Below, piece after piece: positions 29,695 to 39,628 of a stretch of DNA of 64,000 nucleotides (the first letter of the stretch is position 1; every line of letters starts with the position of its first letter). This DNA comes from Tsukamurella sp. 1534 (GTDB lineage Bacteria; Actinomycetota; Actinomycetes; Mycobacteriales; Mycobacteriaceae). The notes under the pieces were generated by a model. The model ran no database searches. It worked only from the letters and a program-made list of their open reading frames with translations, and was not told the origin of the DNA. The stretch is from assembly GCF_000312385.1 (NCBI RefSeq), contig NZ_HE997627.1, positions 5,911 to 69,910 of the forward strand, written 5' to 3'. Position numbers and translations under genes: made by a program.

Positions 29695-30414
29695 GTGAAG
29701 GACGTCGAGAGGCCCGGGCGAGCGCTGTGGGTGTTCGCGCATCCGCACGGATCGTCGCTCAACGCGATGCTGAGGGACGAGGGGGTCGCCGCACTCCGGT
29801 CGGACGGGTGGACCGTCGACGTGAACGACCTGTACGCGGAGGGCTTCGACCCGATCCTCGTCGACGAGGGCGGGTCGGATGTGCGGGCGCAGCAGGCGCG
29901 GCTGTGCGCCGCCGACCTACTGGTGCTGCAGTTCCCGCTCTGGTGGTACTCGATGCCGGCCATGCTCAAGGGGTGGATCGACCGCGTCTTCGAGCGCGGA
30001 TTCGCCTACGACGTCCCGGATCCCGGCACGGGACGCTTCCTCAAGTACGGCGACGGGGGACTGGCCGGACGCCGTGCGTTGGCCGTGGTCACCGCCGGCG
30101 ACCGCCCCGATTCGATCTCGCCCCGCGGGATCAGCGGCGACGTCGAGGACATCTTCTGGCCGCTCCTGCACGGCACCTTCTGGTACACGGGGATGGCGGC
30201 GCTCGCCCCGCACCTCATCACCCACGTGCACGGCATCGACGACGCGCGGGCACGCGAGCTCGCCGACCGCCTGGCGCAACGACTGCGCACCGTCGGGTCT
30301 GACGAACCGATTCCCTACCTACCGATGACCGACGAGTACTACGACCACTCCATCGCGTTGCATCCGCACATCGCCGAGGGAGCGACCGGCGGGCGGGCGC
30401 ACCGCCGGGCATGA
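29695..30414 (+). CDS. NAD(P)H-dependent flavodoxin-like oxidoreductase (MdaB/KefG type)
   Basis: 239 residues. It starts with ALWVFAHPHGSSLNAML, an FMN-binding flavodoxin-like loop, followed by LLVLQFPLWWYSMPAMLKGWIDRVFERGFAY (about 82-112), the signature of the NQO1/MdaB family. Probably reduces quinones with two electrons. The GTG at 29695 has GGAGG spaced by six bases. Seven bases separate it from the next gene. Confidence 0.82.
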   Translation: MKDVERPGRALWVFAHPHGSSLNAMLRDEGVAALRSDGWTVDVNDLYAEGFDPILVDEGGSDVRAQQARLCAADLLVLQFPLWWYSMPAMLKGWIDRVFERGFAYDVPDPGTGRFLKYGDGGLAGRRALAVVTAGDRPDSISPRGISGDVEDIFWPLLHGTFWYTGMAALAPHLITHVHGIDDARARELADRLAQRLRTVGSDEPIPYLPMTDEYYDHSIALHPHIAEGATGGRAHRRA

Positions 30415-30421
30415 TGGGCCC

Positions 30422-30862
30422 ATGACACTCAACGACAAGGTGACCTCCGCGGGCGCGTGGGCGCTCGAGAACGGCCATCGTCTCCTGCTCGCCGTCTCCG
30501 GCGGTCGATTCCCGCAGCGGGTCCTGGGCATGCAGACCCTCGAACTGCACACCACCGGCCGCAAATCCGGTCAGCGACGCTCGACGATGCTCACCGCGCC
30601 CCTCTACTCCGCGGACCGCGTCGTGGTGGTCGCGTCGAAGGGCGGCCACTCCGACAATCCCGACTGGTACAAGAACCTGGTCGCGAACCCCGCGGTGGAG
30701 ATCACCGTGGACGGCGCGACCGCGCCCTACACGGCGCGGACCGCCACGGCCGAGGAGAAGACGCAGCTGTGGCCGCAGATCCTCCAGGCCTACAAGGGTT
30801 ACGACGGCTACCAGCAGCGCACCGAGCGCGACATTCCCGTCGTGATCTGCACGCCGGCCTGA
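30422..30862 (+). CDS. Deazaflavin (F420)-dependent nitroreductase family protein (Ddn-like)
   Basis: 146 residues, the usual length. It has LELHTTGRKSGQRRSTMLTAPL, SKGGHSDNPDWYKNLVANPAVEI and the terminal QQRTERDIPVVICTP, typical of the actinobacterial F420H2-dependent Ddn/FDOR-B group. The native role is probably quinone or enone reduction. Downstream of the quinone reductase-like gene and followed by a strong terminator. Confidence 0.85.
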   Translation: MTLNDKVTSAGAWALENGHRLLLAVSGGRFPQRVLGMQTLELHTTGRKSGQRRSTMLTAPLYSADRVVVVASKGGHSDNPDWYKNLVANPAVEITVDGATAPYTARTATAEEKTQLWPQILQAYKGYDGYQQRTERDIPVVICTPA

Positions 30863-30880
30863 CCTCGCCGGAGAACCGAG

Positions 30881-30912
30881 ACGGCCGGACCCGAGAAAGC
30901 GGGTCCGGCCGT
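30881..30912 (+). terminator. Intrinsic terminator-like hairpin
   Basis: A perfect 13-bp GC-rich stem (30881-30893 with 30900-30912) around loop AGAAAG, 18 bases after the stop of the Ddn-like gene and before the convergent small gene. No U-tract, as is common in this group. Confidence 0.75.
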
Positions 30913-30955
30913 ACGTGTTCCGGGCACGAAGACCCGATGGGGACGATTCCGGAGG

Positions 30956-31153
30956 TCAGCTCCCCGAACCCGAGAGCTTGTCCTTCACCGAGTTCACGCC
31001 GTCCTGGATGTTGCCCTTGAGCTTCTCGGCCGCCTCCGACACCGCGTCCTTGGCCTTGCCGAACTCCGCCTCGAGCTTGGCCTCAGCCGCCTGGGCCTGC
31101 GCCTGGAAGTTCGCCTTCGCGTCATCGGCACTGGTGTTCGCGTCTTCAGACAT
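30956..31153 (-). CDS. Small alanine-rich amphipathic protein
   Basis: 65 residues, almost entirely predicted amphipathic helix with repeated Ala-Lys-Glu pattern (KANFQAQAQAAEAKLEAEFGKAKDAV), recalling CsbD or YtxH-like stress proteins without a clear match. The ATG at 31153 is preceded by a purine-rich stretch. It might bind membranes or be a stress protein; this is inference. Confidence 0.6.
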   Translation of the reverse strand: MSEDANTSADDAKANFQAQAQAAEAKLEAEFGKAKDAVSEAAEKLKGNIQDGVNSVKDKLSGSGS

Positions 31154-31245
31154 ACGGTTCCGCCTCTTCCTCACGTACCTCCGTGGGTCGGTCCCACTGC
31201 CAGTACGGTAGACCCGCTCGCACTGGGGCGCTTGCTATTGCAGAA

Positions 31246-32163
31246 TCAGTCGGGGCCCTTCATGAGTTCTTCACACAACCCCGCGAAAGCCGCATCGTCG
31301 TCGGCGCCACCGGAGTGCGGGAGGCCGAACCAGTCGACGTACTCGGCGATCTCCGACAGCCGCCATTCGAGCCTGAACAGTTCCACCGCCCACGGCCGTG
31401 CTCCACGCTGTTCGCGCAGGTGGGAAGGGATGTCGAGCAGGTCCCGTTCGGGCGGGGCGCAGCGCAGGGACTCCCAGTCCACGAACACCTGCCCGCTCGC
31501 GACGATCAACTGATTCGCGTGGTGCGGCTCCCCGTGGGTGGGCACCCAGTGCCCCGATTCCGCGGCCCGCTCGGCGAGCTCCCGATGCCGCTCCGCCCAG
31601 GTTGCGATCTCACTGAGCCGTGCCCGCAGCGCCTTCCGCGCAGGCTCGCCGTACGGCCCGGACGTCCACGGGACCCGGGTGGCCTCCTCGACCAGTTCCG
31701 CGAGACCGGCGGGGGCGCGCGGCACCCAGCCGGGGAGCTCCGCAGGCGGTTCGGCGGCGTGCAGGGCCTCGAGCAGTTCGACGGTGCGCCGCGCCCCGGC
31801 GAGCGCCTCCGCGGCCGTCGGGGTCCGCCCGTCGAGCCACGGCGTCACGCTGAGGCCGCCGCCGCCCATCGGGACCAGCCGCGCACCGTCGGACGTGGGG
31901 AGTGGCGACACGACGCCCGGCACTCCCGACTCGTGCAGCCGGGCGGCGGCCGCATACGCCGAGGCGGTCTCGCCCAGGGGGCGCAGGGCGGTGTCCGAGT
32001 CGACGGTCGCGAACCCCCACGGCGTGCCGTCGCGATCGATCCGCCAGTGGTGGGCGCCGAAGCCGACCGGCAGGTGGGTGGCCGCGTCGGCGCCGGGTTC
32101 CCAGTGTCGCCGCACCGCGGCGAGGACCTCGTCGGACGTCGGGTTCGTCGGCGGGGTGAGCAT
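31246..32163 (-). CDS. Aminoglycoside phosphotransferase (APH)-fold family protein
   Basis: 305 residues from ATG 32163; an ATG at 32232 would add 23 residues but leave only 27 bases to the divergent lipoprotein gene. It has the APH catalytic loop THGEPHHANQLI (about residue 195-206) and metal-binding DWES. The catalytic Asp position reads Glu (HGE), as in some family members. Substrate unknown: small-molecule kinases of this fold phosphorylate antibiotics, sugars or cofactors. Confidence 0.72.
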   Translation of the reverse strand: MLTPPTNPTSDEVLAAVRRHWEPGADAATHLPVGFGAHHWRIDRDGTPWGFATVDSDTALRPLGETASAYAAAARLHESGVPGVVSPLPTSDGARLVPMGGGGLSVTPWLDGRTPTAAEALAGARRTVELLEALHAAEPPAELPGWVPRAPAGLAELVEEATRVPWTSGPYGEPARKALRARLSEIATWAERHRELAERAAESGHWVPTHGEPHHANQLIVASGQVFVDWESLRCAPPERDLLDIPSHLREQRGARPWAVELFRLEWRLSEIAEYVDWFGLPHSGGADDDAAFAGLCEELMKGPD

Positions 32164-32259
32164 GTCCCCGATGCTGGCAAAGCCGGCGGTTCCCGCGCGA
32201 CCGAATTTTCCGTCTCCGACGATATTGAGCATCGTGAACCCTGGTGTTAATGTGCGACG

Positions 32260-32910
32260 ATGATGAAGTTCCGTGCACTCGCCGCCGTTCCCGTCGCGCT
32301 CGCACTGCCCTTCGCGGGATGCGCGCAGAGCACGACGGGGGAGCCCGTCGCCGCGGCGACCCCCACGGGGTCGTCCTCGGCGCCGGCGTCGTCCGCCCCC
32401 ACGAACGGAGCGTGCGCGGCCGTGGCGGGACGGATCCTCGATCTACCGGCCAAGAAGGCCGGCGAACCCAGGATCGGCCTGCCGCAGCCCGCCGGTTGGG
32501 ACCGCCAGACCTCGCAGGACAACGATCTGATTCGTGCGGCGATCGTCAACAAGGCACTCGCAGCAGATCAGTTCGCGCCCAACGCCGTGGTGACCCTGGA
32601 GGACGCCACCGGCGCGACGCCGCAGCAGCTGCTCGACGCGCAGATCGAGGGGCTCAAGACCACCGTGCGGGTCGAGGGCATGACCGCGCCGGTGCCGGGC
32701 ACGCTGTGCGGCTTCCGCACGACGTCCGTCAGCTACTCCATGCCCGCCGTGAAGGCCGGCCAGCACCGCGCCACCGTGGTGGCCGTGGCCGTCCCGTCCG
32801 GCTCGAAGCTCTGGGGTGTCACGCTGACGGTGCAGACCACCGACCCGAACAACGCCACCTACAAGCGGGATTCGGAGACGATTCTCACGGGCCTGCGGAT
32901 CACGCCCTGA
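32260..32910 (+). CDS. LpqN/LpqT-type lipoprotein
   Basis: 216 residues. The signal peptide ends in lipobox PFAGC (Cys about 21), then a Ser/Thr/Pro/Ala-rich linker to about residue 48. The mature domain (about 50-215: GLPQPAGWDRQT, PNAVVTLEDATGATPQQLLDAQIEGL) resembles mycobacterial LpqN/LpqT lipoproteins, some of which interact with mycolate-transport proteins. ATG 32260 or 32263. TAATGT 12 bases upstream could be the -10 box, leaving a very short leader. Confidence 0.75.
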   Translation: MMKFRALAAVPVALALPFAGCAQSTTGEPVAAATPTGSSSAPASSAPTNGACAAVAGRILDLPAKKAGEPRIGLPQPAGWDRQTSQDNDLIRAAIVNKALAADQFAPNAVVTLEDATGATPQQLLDAQIEGLKTTVRVEGMTAPVPGTLCGFRTTSVSYSMPAVKAGQHRATVVAVAVPSGSKLWGVTLTVQTTDPNNATYKRDSETILTGLRITP

Positions 32911-32913
32911 CGG

Positions 32914-33483
32914 TCACGGCCGGAAGCCGGGGTCACGCCCGATGAAGCCGACGAGTGACGTGACCGGGTCCGCATCCTCCGGTACCGGCACCGGCGTGCC
33001 GAACTGGCCCGATTCCTGCAGCATCGGCCCCATCGCCTCCAGGCCGCTGACCAGCTCGCTCGCGAACGCCGGATCCAGCGCCGGGTCGATCCCGCCGGAC
33101 CGGGCCAGATCCCACGTGTGCATGAACACGTCCGCCGTGTAGAACTGGTCGACCATCTCGTCCAGCGGCTTGTCCCCGAACATCGACGTGGCGATCACCC
33201 GATGCGCGTCCGGCGCGTCCAGAAGCGCCTGCACCGCGGCCGTGAGCTGCGCGAACGCCTCCGCCGGGGCCGCGGCGTCGGCCGGAGCACCGTCGAGCCG
33301 CACGCCGTTGGACTGCAGGAACCCGGGCAGCCATTCGACGAGGTGCGCCACCACGTCCCGCGCCTTCCACTCGGGCACGGGGGTCTGGGCGTCCCAGTCG
33401 GTGATCGCGCCGGCGACCTCCGCGAACGTGGCGGCCGCCGCGCGGTGGCGGTCGGCGGGATTCAGGCCGGTCAGATCAGTCAT
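32914..33483 (-). CDS. DinB-like / mycothiol-dependent maleylpyruvate isomerase-type protein (TIGR03086-like)
   Basis: 189 residues. It has WKARDVVAHLVEW (first metal-binding His) and FYTADVFMHTWDLARS (second His pair), the pattern of the actinobacterial DinB-like, TIGR03086 group related to mycothiol-dependent enzymes. Specific reaction unknown. ATG 33483. Convergent with the lipoprotein gene with only 3 bases between. Confidence 0.8.
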   Translation of the reverse strand: MTDLTGLNPADRHRAAAATFAEVAGAITDWDAQTPVPEWKARDVVAHLVEWLPGFLQSNGVRLDGAPADAAAPAEAFAQLTAAVQALLDAPDAHRVIATSMFGDKPLDEMVDQFYTADVFMHTWDLARSGGIDPALDPAFASELVSGLEAMGPMLQESGQFGTPVPVPEDADPVTSLVGFIGRDPGFRP

Positions 33484-33535
33484 GGCGTCACTGTGGCACG
33501 CGGCACTGACAGATGCGTGCAATAGCCTCGGATTC

Positions 33536-34372
33536 ATGACCGAGTACCTCAGCATCGACACCCCCGCCGGCTCTTTCGACGCGATCGCCGCCGGACCCGA
33601 GGACGGCCGCCCGGTGCTGTTGCTGCACGGATTCCCCGAGGCCGCGATCGCCTGGCGGTATCAGGTCGCGGTACTGGGGGAGAGGGGATTCCGGGCCGTC
33701 GCACCCGATCAGCGCGGGTACTCGCCGGGGGTGCGTCCGGAGCGGCCCGCGGACTACGCGATCGGCGACCTGGTGGGCGACGTGCTCGCGATCGCGGACG
33801 CGTTGGGATGGAACACCTTCGACCTCGCCGGTCACGACTGGGGCGGCACCGTCGCCTGGTGGACCGCCGTCGAGCACCCCGAACGGTTGCGCTCCCTGAC
33901 GGTGGTCGCGACACCGCACCCCGCCGCCCTCGGTGAGGCGCTGCGCACCGACGAGGAGCAGCAGGCGATGTCGCGGTACCTCACCGAGTGGCGGCAGACC
34001 CCGGCCACCGAGAACGCCATGCTCAAGGACGGCGCCCGCGCGCTGCGCGGGCTGTACGGCGGCGCAGTGCCCCGCGACGTGGTCGACGAGTACGTCCAGC
34101 GGTTCCAGGAGCCGGGCGCCCTGACCGCGGCCCTGAACTGGTACCGCTCCGGCCGCCCGCCCGCGGCCGCCGGCACCGTCGAGACCCCTGTCCTCTACCT
34201 GTGGCCCACCGACGACGTGGCCCTGGGGTCCGTCGCCGCGTTCGGGACCGAACGGCACTGCACCGGCCGGTACCGGTTCGAGATGCTCGAGGACGTCACG
34301 CACTGGGCCGTCGAACAGGCGCCCGAGACCGTGGCGGGCCTGCTCCTGGAGCACCTCGCCGCGACCCGGTGA
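33536..34372 (+). CDS. Alpha/beta hydrolase, epoxide hydrolase-like
   Basis: 278 residues. It has HGFPEAAIAWRYQ (oxyanion), DQRGYSPG, the nucleophile motif GHDWGGTVAW (Asp about residue 101) and a late His in VTHWAVEQ. Asp nucleophile and HGFPE suggest the epoxide hydrolase/haloalkane dehalogenase branch. Substrate unknown. Divergent from the DinB-like gene. Confidence 0.8.
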   Translation: MTEYLSIDTPAGSFDAIAAGPEDGRPVLLLHGFPEAAIAWRYQVAVLGERGFRAVAPDQRGYSPGVRPERPADYAIGDLVGDVLAIADALGWNTFDLAGHDWGGTVAWWTAVEHPERLRSLTVVATPHPAALGEALRTDEEQQAMSRYLTEWRQTPATENAMLKDGARALRGLYGGAVPRDVVDEYVQRFQEPGALTAALNWYRSGRPPAAAGTVETPVLYLWPTDDVALGSVAAFGTERHCTGRYRFEMLEDVTHWAVEQAPETVAGLLLEHLAATR

Positions 34373-34528
34373 CGCCCCGAGGTCGGTATCCAGAGCGTCG
34401 AACACTGTGCCCCGCAGTGGAATTCGGCGTGACGACGGCGTCTCGCGGCCGCCGGTCGCCGAACCCGCCCGGAATCGTTGTGCGTGTTCGCCCCGCAAAC
34501 ATCGTCTTCTGTGTATCTAATGGAGGGC

Positions 34529-36013
34529 ATGTTGCAGAGGCGAAAGACATCTACCACCGTCCGGGTCTTCTCCGCGCTCACCGTCGTGGGCCTGGCCGCA
34601 GCGGGGTGCGGTACGTCCGGCGACACGGCGTCCCCGTCGTCGTCCGGCGCCGCGTCGAGTACGGCGCCGACCGCGCTCTCGAGCACCGCGCGCCCTGCAC
34701 CCGCCGGCGCCGCCGACAACCCGGAGGCGACGACGAAGGCCAAGGCGCTCGCCGACGCCGTCACGCTCGACGGGGCGATCAAGCACCTGGAGACGCTGCA
34801 GGACATCGCCAACCGCAACGGCGGCAACCGCGGCCTCGGGTCGCCCGGCTACCAGCAGAGCCTCGAATACGCGGAGAAGACGCTCACCGACGCCGGCTAC
34901 GAGGTGAAGCGTCAGGAGTTCACCCAGGCCAGCTGGTCGTCGTCCAAGGTCGAACTGCAGTCCGCCGGTGCGCCGGTCGCCGCGACCGCGCTCCAGTACT
35001 CCGGCGCCACCCCGGGCCCGCTCACCGCCAAGACCGTGGTGACGAACGCGGTCGGCTGCGCTCCGCAGGAGTTCGACAAGGTCACGCCCGGGTCCATCGC
35101 CGTGGTCAAACGCGGCTCGTGCACGTTCGGCGAGAAGTACAAGGCCGCCGCCGCCAAGGGCGCCGCGGCACTCATCGTCGTCAACAACCAGCCGGGCGAC
35201 TGGAAGGGCGGCACCCTCGGCCTCGACGACGGCGCGTCGATCCCCGTCGTGGGCGTGGCGCAGGACGCCCCGATCCCCGACGGCCAGGACGTCACCCTCA
35301 CCGTGGACGCCAAGACCGAGAAGGCCAAGACCTGGAACCTGCTCGCGGAGACCAAGAAGGGCGACGACGGGAACGTGCAGATGGTCGGCGCGCACCTCGA
35401 CGGCGTCGCCGAGGGGCCGGGCATCAACGACAACGGGACCGGATCGGCGGCGGTGCTCGAGACCGCGACCAAGCTCGGCGCGGACGCCGACGTCAAGAAC
35501 AAGGTGCGGTTCGCGCTCTGGGGCGCCGAGGAGGAGGGCCTGGTCGGCTCCACCCACTACGTCTCGTCGCTCTCCGGTGAGGACTCCGCGAAGATCAAGC
35601 GCTACCTGAACTTCGACATGCTGGGCTCGCCGAACGGCGGGTTCTTCACCTTCGACGGTGACGGCTCGTCGAAGCTCGAGGGCGGCGCCGGCCCCGACGG
35701 CTCGGGCGTCATCGAGCAGGTCTTCCGGAACTACTTCGCGGACCGGAAGATCCCCGTCGAGGCGTCGGCCTTCGACGGCCGCTCCGACTACGGCCCGTTC
35801 AAGGAGGTCGGCATCGCCGCGGGCGGCATGGACACCGGCGCGGACGGGACGAAGACGCCGGAGCAGGTGCAGCAGTGGGGCGGAAAGGCGGGCGACACCT
35901 ACGACCCGAACTACCACAGCCCCCGCGACGACATCGCCAACGTCAACCGCGACATGTACCGCACGTCCATCGGCGCGGTGGCGTGGTCCACGGCCTACTT
36001 CGGCGCACTCTGA
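34529..36013 (+). CDS. M28 family lipoprotein aminopeptidase with PA domain (LpqL-like)
   Basis: 494 residues. The signal peptide ends in lipobox LAAAGC (Cys about 27). The protease-associated domain spans about 145-245 (VKRGSCTFGEKYKAAAAKGAAALIVVNN), followed by the M28 zinc peptidase: GAHLDGV, NDNGTGSAAVLE, WGAEEEGLVGS, NFDMLGSPN and YHSPRDD provide the zinc ligands and general base. It resembles mycobacterial LpqL, a zinc aminopeptidase anchored outside the membrane. ATG 34529 is favoured by the signal peptide; ATG 34520 is possible. Confidence 0.87.
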   Translation: MLQRRKTSTTVRVFSALTVVGLAAAGCGTSGDTASPSSSGAASSTAPTALSSTARPAPAGAADNPEATTKAKALADAVTLDGAIKHLETLQDIANRNGGNRGLGSPGYQQSLEYAEKTLTDAGYEVKRQEFTQASWSSSKVELQSAGAPVAATALQYSGATPGPLTAKTVVTNAVGCAPQEFDKVTPGSIAVVKRGSCTFGEKYKAAAAKGAAALIVVNNQPGDWKGGTLGLDDGASIPVVGVAQDAPIPDGQDVTLTVDAKTEKAKTWNLLAETKKGDDGNVQMVGAHLDGVAEGPGINDNGTGSAAVLETATKLGADADVKNKVRFALWGAEEEGLVGSTHYVSSLSGEDSAKIKRYLNFDMLGSPNGGFFTFDGDGSSKLEGGAGPDGSGVIEQVFRNYFADRKIPVEASAFDGRSDYGPFKEVGIAAGGMDTGADGTKTPEQVQQWGGKAGDTYDPNYHSPRDDIANVNRDMYRTSIGAVAWSTAYFGAL

Positions 36014-36057
36014 CGCCCCGGTACGCTCGATAGCGCATTCGTCGAGCGGGAGGTCAC

Positions 36058-38364
36058 GTGGGCAGGTTCAGCAACAAGATGTGGAAGGTGCTCGGTGCGC
36101 AGAGCACGCGGAACCAGTCGCGTTCCGTCGCGCAGATCGAGCAGTCCGCCGCATTCGACGAGTGGGCGCAGGGGCTCTCCGATGCGGAGTTCCCCGATGC
36201 CGCGCTGGCGCTGGACGTCTACAAGCCCAAGTCCGAGGACCGGGCCAAGTTCATCGCGATCGCCCGCGAGGCAGCGGGGCGCGCGCTCGGCCTGCGGCCC
36301 TTCGACGTCCAGCTGCAGGGCGCGGACCGCCTGCTCGAGGGCGACGTGGTCGAGATGGCGACCGGCGAGGGCAAGACCCTCGCCGGTGCCGTCGCCGCCG
36401 CCGGCATGGCGCTCTCCGGGCGCAGCGTCCACGTGATCTCCCCGAACGACTACCTCGCCCGTCGTGACGCCGAGTGGATGAAGCCCTTCTTCGACCTGCT
36501 CGACGTCACCGTCGGATACGTCACTGAGGCCTCCACCCGCGAGGAGCGGCGAGACGCCTACGCGCGCGACGTGGTGTACGGCTCGGTCAACGAGATCGGC
36601 TTCGACGTTCTGCGCGATCAGCTGGCCACCCGCGCCGAGGATCTGATCTCCCCGAAGCCGGACGTCGCGATCGTCGACGAGGCGGACTCCGTGCTCGTCG
36701 ACGAGGCGCTGATCCCGCTGGTGCTCGCCGGCTCCGTCCGCGGCGACGTGCCGCAGGCCGCGATCATGGAGGTCGTGGCCCGCCTCCGGCAGGGCAAGCA
36801 CTACGAGATCGACGCCGACGGCAAGTCGGCGTTCCTCACCGACGACGGCGCCAAGCTGGTCGAGGAGGAGCTCGGCGGCATCGATCTCTACTCCGACGCC
36901 CACATCGGGACCACGCTGCCGCAGGTGAACATCGCGCTGCACGCGTACTCCCTCGTCGAGCGCGACATCCACTACATCGTGCGCGACGGCACCGTGAAGC
37001 TGATCAACTCCTCCCGCGGCCGCGTCGCCGAACTGCAGCGCTGGCCCGACGGGCTGCAGGCGGCCGTCGAGGCGAAGGAGGGCCTGGCGCAGACGGATTC
37101 GGGCGAGGTGATCGACACCATCACCGTGCAGGCGCTGCTGCAGCGGTACGCCCTCGTGTGCGGCATGACCGGCACTGCCATCGCCGCCGGCGAGCAGCTG
37201 CGCCAGTTCTACGACCTCGGCGTCTCGCAGATCCCGCCGAACACGCCCAACATCCGCGTGGACCAGCCCATGCGCGTCTACGACAACAAGGGCAACAAGG
37301 TGGCGGGCATCGTCGAGTACGTCCGCGAGGTGCACGAGACGGGGCAGCCCGTGCTCATCGGCACGCACGACGTGGCGGAGTCCGAGGAGCTCGCGCACAT
37401 GCTCAAGATCTCGGGTGTCGTCGCCACGGTGCTCAACGCCAAGAACGACGCCGACGAGGCCCGCATCATCGCCGAGGCCGGCACCAAGGGCGCCGTCACC
37501 GTCTCGACCCAGATGGCGGGCCGCGGCACGGACATCAAGCTGGGCGGCAGCGCCGCCGGCGACGACAGCCCCGAGCACGACGAGGTTGCCGAGCTCGGCG
37601 GCCTCGCCGTGGTCGGCACCGGCCTGCACGACACCGAACGCCTCGACCAGCAGCTCAAGGGCCGCGCGGGCCGCCAGGGCGATCCGGGCACGTCGGTGAT
37701 CTTCGCCTCGGTCGAGGACCCGATCGTCGAGCGGCACCTGCCGCTCAAGACGCCGCCCCGCGGTGCCGACGTGGACACGGGCGAGTTCTCCGGCACCAAG
37801 GCCGCGGACATGCTGGACTCTGCGCAGCGCGTCGCCGAGGGCGCGATGCTCGAGACGCACGCCAACACGTGGCGCTACAACCAGCTCGTGAACCAGCAGC
37901 GCGACCTGATCATGGGCCGGCGGCACGCGCTGCTCACCACGGACAAGCCTCTGGTCGAGTTCGGCGACCTGGAGTCCGAGCGCTTGGAGGAGCGGCGTGC
38001 GGCGGGCATCTCCGACGAGGTGCTGGAACAGGCCGCACGCGAGGCCTTCCTCTACCACCTGGACCGGGTGTGGGCGGAGCACCTGGCCTTTGTCTCCGAG
38101 GTGCAGACCACCATCCACCTGCGCGCGCTGGGGCGGCAGTCGCCGCTCGACGAGTTCCACCGGCTGGTGGTCGAGGAGTTCCGCAAGCTCCCCGAGGAGG
38201 CCGTGCGCCGCACGCGGGAGACGCTGCAGGAGGCCGAGATCACCGAGAACGGCATCGACCTCGACGGCGCCGATCTCGGGCGGAACACGCTGACCTGGAC
38301 GTACATGGTCCACGACAACCCGTTCGCCACCAAGGGCATGGCGAACATGTTCGGGCTGATCTGA
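36058..38364 (+). CDS. secA2: Accessory preprotein translocase ATPase SecA2
   Basis: 768 residues, shorter than SecA1 (about 950) as in M. tuberculosis SecA2 (808). It has Walker [25 protein letters not shown] (Walker B), the preprotein cross-linking domain and the second motor domain with [12 protein letters not shown] and [13 protein letters not shown]. It lacks the C-terminal zinc tail. It exports a subset of proteins, often without signal peptides. GTG start. The pgsA2-like gene follows immediately, as in Rv1821-Rv1822. Confidence 0.92.
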   Translation: MGRFSNKMWKVLGAQSTRNQSRSVAQIEQSAAFDEWAQGLSDAEFPDAALALDVYKPKSEDRAKFIAIAREAAGRALGLRPFDVQLQGADRLLEGDVVEMATGEGKTLAGAVAAAGMALSGRSVHVISPNDYLARRDAEWMKPFFDLLDVTVGYVTEASTREERRDAYARDVVYGSVNEIGFDVLRDQLATRAEDLISPKPDVAIVDEADSVLVDEALIPLVLAGSVRGDVPQAAIMEVVARLRQGKHYEIDADGKSAFLTDDGAKLVEEELGGIDLYSDAHIGTTLPQVNIALHAYSLVERDIHYIVRDGTVKLINSSRGRVAELQRWPDGLQAAVEAKEGLAQTDSGEVIDTITVQALLQRYALVCGMTGTAIAAGEQLRQFYDLGVSQIPPNTPNIRVDQPMRVYDNKGNKVAGIVEYVREVHETGQPVLIGTHDVAESEELAHMLKISGVVATVLNAKNDADEARIIAEAGTKGAVTVSTQMAGRGTDIKLGGSAAGDDSPEHDEVAELGGLAVVGTGLHDTERLDQQLKGRAGRQGDPGTSVIFASVEDPIVERHLPLKTPPRGADVDTGEFSGTKAADMLDSAQRVAEGAMLETHANTWRYNQLVNQQRDLIMGRRHALLTTDKPLVEFGDLESERLEERRAAGISDEVLEQAAREAFLYHLDRVWAEHLAFVSEVQTTIHLRALGRQSPLDEFHRLVVEEFRKLPEEAVRRTRETLQEAEITENGIDLDGADLGRNTLTWTYMVHDNPFATKGMANMFGLI

Positions 38365-38369
38365 GTGAC

Positions 38370-38972
38370 GTGAGCGCGCAGAGCCGATCGCTGACGGACG
38401 GGGCCCTCAACGTCCCCAACGCGCTGAGCGTGCTGCGGCTCCTCGGCATCCCGCTGTTCCTGTGGCTGCTGCTCGTCGAGCGCAACGACGCGTGGGCGCT
38501 GGTGGTGCTCATGGTGTCCGGCTTCACCGACTGGCTCGACGGCAAACTGGCCCGCGTCCTCGACCAGCAGACCCGGCTGGGGGAGTTGCTCGACCCCGCC
38601 GCCGACCGGCTCTACATGATCATCGTGCCGATCGCGCTCGGCGTGCGTGAAATCGTTCCGTGGTGGGTGATCGGGCTCCTGCTCGGTCGCGAGGCGGTGC
38701 TCGCGTGCACGGTCCCGCTGCTGCGCAGCCGCGGGATCACGGCGCTGCCGACCCTGTACCTCGGAAAAGCGGCGACGATGGCACTGATGTACGCACTGCC
38801 GATGCTGCTCGCCGGCACGCTCGACAACGCTCTCGGTGCCGTGATGCACCCGCTGGGCTGGGCTTTCCTCATCTGGGGGCTCGGCATGTACTGGTGGACA
38901 CTGGTGCTGTACTGGTGGCAGACGGTGCTGGTGGTACGCGATCTGCCGAAGGTCCGGCGCCCTTCCGGATAG
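38370..38972 (+). CDS. CDP-alcohol phosphatidyltransferase (pgsA2-like, Rv1822 type)
   Basis: 200 residues with about five membrane segments. The family motif D-G-x2-A-R-x8-G-x3-D-x3-D is seen as DWLDGKLARV...TRLGELLDPAADR (about 49-75). It transfers a phosphatidyl group from CDP-diacylglycerol to an alcohol such as glycerol phosphate. GTG 38370 starts 6 bases after the secA2 stop. Confidence 0.87.
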   Translation: MSAQSRSLTDGALNVPNALSVLRLLGIPLFLWLLLVERNDAWALVVLMVSGFTDWLDGKLARVLDQQTRLGELLDPAADRLYMIIVPIALGVREIVPWWVIGLLLGREAVLACTVPLLRSRGITALPTLYLGKAATMALMYALPMLLAGTLDNALGAVMHPLGWAFLIWGLGMYWWTLVLYWWQTVLVVRDLPKVRRPSG

Positions 38973-39070
38973 GGTCGGACAACGCGGGGGCATGTTTGCT
39001 CAATACCCGTGCCGCCCACTAAGTTGAACGTGCCGCGCACCCGCGCAGCCCTCGCGAAAGGATTCTCACG

Positions 39071-39475
39071 TTGAGTGCCAGCTTCCCCGGTGAACTGCTG
39101 TACACCCCCGATCACGAGTGGCTGTTGAAGAAGAGCGACACCGTTGTGCGGATCGGGATCACCGATTACGCGCAGGACCAGCTCGGCGACGTGGTGTTCG
39201 TGCAGCTGCCGGAGGACGACTCCGAGGTCACCGCGGGGGATTCGTTCGCCGAGGTGGAGTCCACGAAGAGCGTCTCGGACATCTTCGCGCCGCTGTCGGG
39301 CACCGTCGTCGCGATCAACGGCGAGCTGGACGCCGGCCCGGACCTGGTCAACTCGGACCCGTACGGCGAGGGCTGGATCGTCGAGATCGAGGCCGCCTCC
39401 CCGGAGGACCTCGAATCGGCGCTGGGCGAGCTGCTCGACGCGGACGGCTACAAGGCCCTCACGGCCGAGGCCTGA
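39071..39475 (+). CDS. gcvH: Glycine cleavage system H protein
   Basis: 134 residues. The lipoyl domain has the modified lysine in VESTKSVSDI (about residue 64). It starts ELLYTPDHEWL. It shuttles the aminomethyl group between the P and T proteins. The TTG start at 39071 has AAAGGA 8 bases upstream. gcvT is not in the window. The P protein gene lies 4 kb downstream, as in mycobacteria. Confidence 0.95.
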   Translation: MSASFPGELLYTPDHEWLLKKSDTVVRIGITDYAQDQLGDVVFVQLPEDDSEVTAGDSFAEVESTKSVSDIFAPLSGTVVAINGELDAGPDLVNSDPYGEGWIVEIEAASPEDLESALGELLDADGYKALTAEA

Positions 39476-39586
39476 GTCCGCAGCGGGCGCCCTTTCCTTA
39501 GAACGGCTTTAGAGGGCCACGCATCCGGCCGCCCGGAGCGGGCCCGGCGCGGTACCGTGGAACCAACGTCCATCAGGTACCGCACC

Positions 39587-39628
39587 ATGAATACCTCAGC
39601 AGTAATCACTGACGAAGGAGCGATGTGA
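39587..39628 (+). CDS. Possible 13-codon upstream ORF coupled to garA
   Basis: ATG 39587 opens a 13-codon frame whose TGA (39626-39628) overlaps the garA GTG (39625) by the GTGA arrangement. It contains the garA ribosome site GAAGGAG. It could couple garA translation to its own. It has only a weak ribosome site and may be chance. Confidence 0.3.
   Translation: MNTSAVITDEGAM

Noticed and set aside
35995-38313. Minus-strand open frame of about 770 residues opposite secA2
   Set aside because: Antisense of an unmistakable SecA2; no motif or ribosome site of its own.
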